10,384 nt of DNA, taken from NCBI GenBank assembly GCA_024762915.1, contig JANTGL010000076.1, positions 1-10,384 of the forward strand, given 5' to 3'. Numbering within the stretch: position 1 is the stretch's first letter; each line of letters starts with the position of its first letter. The position numbers and the translations under genes were made by a program. This stretch comes from Bacteroidales bacterium (GTDB taxonomy: Bacteria; Bacteroidota; Bacteroidia; Bacteroidales; JAADGE01). The notes under the pieces are model-generated. The model had not been told where the DNA came from. It worked only from the letters and a program-made list of their open reading frames with translations, and searched no databases. This document shows, piece after piece, positions 7,288-10,384 of the stretch.

Positions 7288-9231
7288 TCAGTTCTTTACA
7301 AATTTTCTCGTAATACTTTTCTCTTTTTCATAAAATGAAATGTAATATAAGCCGACAGGTAAATCGAAAATATCAAACTCAAATTTATATGAACTTTGAT
7401 TTGTTTTTGGGAATTCCTTTACCTGTTTTCCCATGCTATTGTATATCAGCACCTTATCCAGATTTATTTTTTCAAGAAACGTAACTGTTATTTTATTCCT
7501 TGCCGGATTCGGAAGAACAAAAACCTTTTCAGCTTTATCGAATGTATCAATTTTTAAAACTGCAGAACCCGTAGAAACGATATCATGATGCGGATCAAAG
7601 ACAGCCGCGGTAATATCGAAGTCTAAATTTTTGATAAATTGCTCACCGTTTACCGTATTATCAAACCAAATAACAGTATCTTTATCAATCCCTTCAAATT
7701 TAACGGGTATCTTCATATTGAAAAAATCAACCGAATTATGCGATTGTGTTTGGTTAATCGTAAGCGTAAGAACTTTATTCTGATTTTGAGAGTAATAAAT
7801 ATCATAAATCGGGTATCCTTCGCCGTAATACCAATCATTTAAAAATTCTTGTAAAGAACTTCCGTATGTTTGTTCCAAATGAGATTGCAAATCGGATGTT
7901 CTTGCATATCCGTTGCCTAAATCATTCAAATAATTCGTTATCCCTCCGAAAAATGCATCATCTCCGACATATTTTCGTAACATATGCAAAACCATCGCCC
8001 CTTTATCATAAGAAAGTCTGCTGCTGAAAATTCGCCAAACATCCGTTGTATCATCACAATAAACCGATCCGTCCGGTTGAGAGATGATATAATTAATATT
8101 ATCTTGCTTCCAATCATCAAAACTGACACCGTCATCGTTGAGATTATGTTCATTTGTCATTCCGTCAAGATAAGTTGCAAACCCTTCGTTAAGCCAGATA
8201 TCATGCCAGCTTCCGCAAGTAACATAATCGCCGAACCATTGGTGCGCCAATTCATGTGCCATCAGATGATGGCTAAAACCTGCCATAAAACTCATGGTTT
8301 GATGTTCCATTCCGCCGCCCCAACCGAATTCGGCATGACCGTATTTTTCATCGGCAAAAGGATAAGGAATAAATAAATCACTGTATAATTGTATCACATC
8401 AAGCACATTAGGCGTGTTTGTTTGTGCATATGTCAAATCTTCGGGAAATACATAGTTTAATACTTCAACATTCTCGCCGGTTGTTAAAATTACATTATCA
8501 GAATATGATAAATAATTTGTTACGGCTATTGCAATGAGATATGCCGCAATCGAATGTCGATGTTTCCAATGTGCCGTTTTCATTCCGCCGGCAATTGTTT
8601 CAGAAATTAATAAACCGTTACTTGCCGCTTTATATGCTTCCGGATTTGTAACGTAAACATCGATTGAATCAATTTTATCATCCAAACTTTGTTTGCACGG
8701 CCACCAATCTTTTGCTCCGTATGGTTCGGATAAAGACCAAACAATAGGACTGCCGTTATGTGTTGATTGTTCAAAAGACCCGAAACCGGCAGCATCCGGA
8801 ATACCTTGATAAAAAACAGAAATTGAATCTAATACATTTTCAGGAATCGTTGTTTCTAAATTAATTGTTAATTCATCATTTGTTAATGTGAAATTAGTCA
8901 ATTTAGTTTGATGAAATAAAACAGAATCAACCTGCATATTGTCAGCTAAATCAAAAGAAATTTCATTCAAGCCCGAATTCGCGGGAATAAAATACGATGT
9001 AATTGTACCGTTAATATACTGGTTATCAATATTCGGAAAGAAAAATTCCAATCGGTGATATTTTAAATCATATTGAAAGGATGATTTTTCTTTATATTTT
9101 TTTTGCATTTCGGGATTATATTTTGAAAAATGCTTGATTTTAAATTCTGAACATGTTTCGATTTGTGCATTTACCGAATATATCCCCAACAGTAAAGCAA
9201 ATAAAAGTATGCTGTTTTTCAGAAACTTCAT
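7288..9231 (-). CDS. secreted M1-family zinc metallopeptidase with type IX sorting domain
   Basis: 647 residues. A signal peptide (MKFLKNSILLFALLLGIYSVNA, likely cut before Q23) leads into an N-terminal beta-sandwich domain (about 45-245) and a gluzincin catalytic domain. Zinc ligands are H326 and H330 of HELAH and E349 of 'WLNEGFATYLDG', with the standard 18-residue gap. E327 is the general base and Y408 of 'SYDKGAMVLH' the expected transition-state Tyr. The exopeptidase motif GxMEN reads GGMEH (306-310), so the residue after the amino-terminus-binding E309 is His rather than Asn. From about residue 565 comes a type A T9SS C-terminal domain: 'FVLPNPARNKITV', 'VLIYNSMGKQV', 'LPVGLYYISF' and the end 'RKFVKN'. 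The protein is thus predicted to cross the outer membrane and be released or anchored, and probably trims peptides outside the cell. The exact substrate is unknown. It ends 50 bases before ribE on the same strand, with no terminator between, so read-through is possible. I saw no convincing promoter of its own. Confidence 0.93.
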   Translation of the reverse strand: MKFLKNSILLFALLLGIYSVNAQIETCSEFKIKHFSKYNPEMQKKYKEKSSFQYDLKYHRLEFFFPNIDNQYINGTITSYFIPANSGLNEISFDLADNMQVDSVLFHQTKLTNFTLTNDELTINLETTIPENVLDSISVFYQGIPDAAGFGSFEQSTHNGSPIVWSLSEPYGAKDWWPCKQSLDDKIDSIDVYVTNPEAYKAASNGLLISETIAGGMKTAHWKHRHSIAAYLIAIAVTNYLSYSDNVILTTGENVEVLNYVFPEDLTYAQTNTPNVLDVIQLYSDLFIPYPFADEKYGHAEFGWGGGMEHQTMSFMAGFSHHLMAHELAHQWFGDYVTCGSWHDIWLNEGFATYLDGMTNEHNLNDDGVSFDDWKQDNINYIISQPDGSVYCDDTTDVWRIFSSRLSYDKGAMVLHMLRKYVGDDAFFGGITNYLNDLGNGYARTSDLQSHLEQTYGSSLQEFLNDWYYGEGYPIYDIYYSQNQNKVLTLTINQTQSHNSVDFFNMKIPVKFEGIDKDTVIWFDNTVNGEQFIKNLDFDITAAVFDPHHDIVSTGSAVLKIDTFDKAEKVFVLPNPARNKITVTFLEKINLDKVLIYNSMGKQVKEFPKTNQSSYKFEFDIFDLPVGLYYISFYEKEKSITRKFVKN

Positions 9232-9281
9232 AATTAATATTTTATGTGCTAAATATTTTTTAATAAGACCGAATTTTTCCG

Positions 9282-9289
9282 TAAAGTTG
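9282..9289 (+). promoter_or_regulatory. possible -7 element for the YhbP-like gene
   Basis: TAAAGTTG, followed by CAC, differs from TAnnTTTG at one base and lies 16 bases before the ATG at 9306 in the divergent intergenic region. No TTG at the right distance upstream was found, so this is a weak call. Confidence 0.35.
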
Positions 9290-9305
9290 CACGGCGAATT
9301 TAATT

Positions 9306-9749
9306 ATGTTTAACAAAATGAACAAACCTGAGAAAAAGATTAGCGATTTTATACAAAAACATCATGTATTAACATTAGCGACTTCTTCCGGAAACAAGCC
9401 GTATTGTGCTAATTGTTTTTATGTTTATTCGGAAGATGAAAATGCATTTATTTTTACTTCGGATGATGATACGAAACACATAAAAGACGTAACCGAAAAT
9501 AATAATGTTGCCGGTTCAGTTGTCTTGGAAACAACAATTGTAGGAAAAATCCAAGGCATTCAATTTACCGGAAAAATGTTTTTACCCGAAGGCGAATTAA
9601 AGAAAAAAACAAATAAGTTATATATGAAAAAATATCCCTTTGCAAAACTTATGACGACACAGCTTTGGGTTTTGGAACCGGATTTTATGAAATTAACCGA
9701 CAATCGTTTAGGTTTCGGGAAAAAATTAATCTGGAAAAAAGAAGATTAA
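9306..9749 (+). CDS. YhbP/UPF0306-family protein, pyridoxamine phosphate oxidase-like flavin fold
   Basis: 147 residues, the same length as E. coli YhbP. Family features that I recognise: 'HHVLTLAT' (19-26), 'YCANCFYVYSED' (33-44, compare CANAFY in YhbP), 'IQGIQFTGK' (82-90, compare RGVQFKGE) and the closing 'LTDNRLGFGKKLIW' (130-143, compare FTDNTLGFGKKMIW). The fold is the split barrel of FMN-binding pyridoxamine 5'-phosphate oxidase-related proteins, but the function of this family is not established and flavin binding is inferred. The Met at 9318 (MNKPEKK) is an alternative start; I keep 9306 because no feature favours the shorter form decisively. The gene is divergent from the M1 peptidase and followed by tRNA-Cys 63 bases downstream. 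No hairpin terminator is seen between them. Confidence 0.85.
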   Translation: MFNKMNKPEKKISDFIQKHHVLTLATSSGNKPYCANCFYVYSEDENAFIFTSDDDTKHIKDVTENNNVAGSVVLETTIVGKIQGIQFTGKMFLPEGELKKKTNKLYMKKYPFAKLMTTQLWVLEPDFMKLTDNRLGFGKKLIWKKED

Positions 9750-9787
9750 AAAGTTCATTAAATCTTTTTTATAAATCATAAAACCTT

Positions 9788-9795
9788 TATCTTTG
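9788..9795 (+). promoter_or_regulatory. -7 element of the tRNA-Cys promoter
   Basis: TATCTTTG, continuing as TATCTTTGCAAA, is the third perfect copy of this element in the window and the only one on the plus strand. It ends 17 bases before the mature tRNA. A T-rich run (9765-9770) stands where the -33 TTG would be, but TTG itself is missing. Confidence 0.6.
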
Positions 9796-9812
9796 CAAAC
9801 TCAAAAATAACC

Positions 9813-9884
9813 GGTCGCGTGGCCGAGTGGCTTAGGCAACGGTCTGCAAAACCGTGTACAGCGGTTCGAATCCGCTCGCGACCT
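9813..9884 (+). tRNA. tRNA-Cys, anticodon GCA
   Basis: A complete cloverleaf of 72 bases: acceptor stem GGTCGCG (9813-9819) with CGCGACC (9877-9883); D arm containing GGCCGAGTGGCTTAGGC; anticodon stem ACGGT/ACCGT (9839-9843, 9851-9855) around the loop CTGCAAA, anticodon GCA at 9846-9848; variable loop GTAC; T stem AGCGG/CCGCT around TTCGAAT. The discriminator base is T (U73, 9884), the identity base expected for cysteine tRNAs. CCA is not encoded and must be added after transcription. It reads UGC and UGU codons. Confidence 0.97.
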
Positions 9885-9886
9885 CA

Positions 9887-9925
9887 AAAAAAGGAATAAG
9901 TTTTAACTTGTTCCTTTTTTATTTT
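9887..9925 (+). terminator. intrinsic terminator after tRNA-Cys
   Basis: GGAATAAG (9893-9900) pairs with CTTGTTCC (9907-9914) around the loop TTTTAA, with one T-G pair. The stem is extended by six A-T pairs (9887-9892 with 9915-9920) and followed by ATTTT. It starts three bases after the tRNA and separates it from mutL. Confidence 0.88.
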
Positions 9926-9960
9926 ATCGAACACGTAATCAAAAATTAAAGAAAATTTTA

Positions 9961-9968
9961 TTATTTTG
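9961..9968 (+). promoter_or_regulatory. possible -7 element for mutL
   Basis: TTATTTTG followed by CAA differs from TAnnTTTG at one base and lies 24 bases before the GTG start. Like the perfect copies elsewhere in the window it continues into GCAA. No TTG at about -33 was seen, so the call is tentative. Confidence 0.4.
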
Positions 9969-9992
9969 CAATTTAATTCTTAACAAATATTC

Positions 9993-10384
9993 GTGAGCGA
10001 TATTATTCAATTATTACCCGATTCGGTTGCCAATCAAATTGCTGCGGGAGAAGTTATACAACGTCCGGCTTCCGTAGTTAAGGAATTAATTGAAAACGCT
10101 TTGGATGCCGATGCCGATAAAATTACCGTAAATATAAAAGATGCCGGCAGAACCTTGGTTCAAATTATTGATAACGGTAAAGGAATGTCCGAAACGGATG
10201 CCAGAATGGCTTTTGAACGTCATGCAACGTCTAAAATCCGTATGGCTGAAGATTTATTTACGATTCAAACCATGGGATTTCGCGGTGAAGCATTAGCTTC
10301 AATTGCTGCTGTTGCCGATGTTGAATTAAAAACAAAACCCTACGAAACCGATCTCGGAACATTCATTCATATAAAAGGATCGGA
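9993..10384 (+). CDS. mutL: DNA mismatch repair protein MutL, N-terminal part (cut by right edge)
   Basis: Starts at GTG (9993-9995) and stays open to the window end: 130 full codons. It is the N-terminal GHKL ATPase domain of MutL, the factor that couples mismatch recognition by MutS to strand processing. Visible motifs: 'IAAGEVIQRPASVVKELIENALDADA' region (residues 16-41) with the general-base Glu at 34 and the metal-binding Asn at 35; 'DNGKGM' (60-65, nucleotide-binding); 'RHATSK' (76-81); and 'GFRGEALASIA' (95-105, ATP lid). The GTG start is chosen because 'SDIIQLLPDSVANQIAAGEV' begins exactly where MutL proteins begin, no in-frame ATG lies before residue 65, and the promoter-like element is just upstream. 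The C-terminal dimerisation and possible endonuclease domain is beyond the edge, so whether it has the DQHAxxER nuclease motif cannot be told. Confidence 0.96.
   Translation, partial: MSDIIQLLPDSVANQIAAGEVIQRPASVVKELIENALDADADKITVNIKDAGRTLVQIIDNGKGMSETDARMAFERHATSKIRMAEDLFTIQTMGFRGEALASIAAVADVELKTKPYETDLGTFIHIKGS

Noticed and set aside
7984..8376. 130-codon plus-strand open frame inside the M1 peptidase
   Set aside because: It lies wholly antisense to conserved catalytic-domain codons of the peptidase and shows no family signature; a shadow frame.
9279..9294. CCGT...ACGG inverted repeat in the divergent M1/YhbP-like intergenic region as an operator
   Set aside because: Only four base pairs, overlapping the weak promoter candidate; not distinguishable from chance.
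9813..9925. tRNA-Cys as an integration site for a mobile element
   Set aside because: No integrase, no direct repeat of the tRNA 3' end and only housekeeping genes on both sides; the inverted repeat after it is explained as a terminator.

Overview
The window reads as an ordinary chromosomal stretch of an AT-rich member of the Bacteroidota. Four things point there: promoter elements of the TAnnTTTG type instead of a sigma70 -10 box; no Shine-Dalgarno sequences ahead of the genes; a secreted M1 peptidase with a type IX secretion C-terminal domain; and an isoleucyl-tRNA synthetase, a cysteine-poor DksA/TraR-like protein and a signal peptidase II in the form and order familiar from that phylum. 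Genes are tightly packed and no stretch longer than 300 bases lacks a gene.

Left part (1-2001): the C-terminal third of a serine alpha/beta hydrolase runs rightward off the left edge. It meets, stop to stop with one base between, a leftward gene for a membrane sensor built of a periplasmic helical domain, HAMP, GAF and a terminal coiled coil, with no recognisable output domain.

Centre (2070-6572): a leftward operon ileS - dksA/traR-like - lspA with gaps of 15 and 12 bases. It is framed by a clear promoter upstream of ileS and a hairpin terminator after lspA. IleS shows the swapped signature motif GIHH in place of HIGH, which is the most notable molecular detail in the window.

Right-centre (6588-9231): leftward riboflavin synthase, with its own promoter and a strong hairpin terminator, lies downstream of a leftward gene for a secreted M1-family metallopeptidase.

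Right part (9282-10384): rightward genes for a YhbP/UPF0306-type flavin-fold protein and tRNA-Cys(GCA), followed by a strong terminator and the beginning of mutL. MutL starts at GTG and is cut by the right edge.

The genes are mostly housekeeping: translation, lipoprotein maturation, riboflavin synthesis and mismatch repair. I found no mobile element, CRISPR array, defence cassette or convincing undescribed system. The interest lies in the IleS motif, the DksA-like protein without its zinc ligands, the output-less sensor and the repeated promoter signature.
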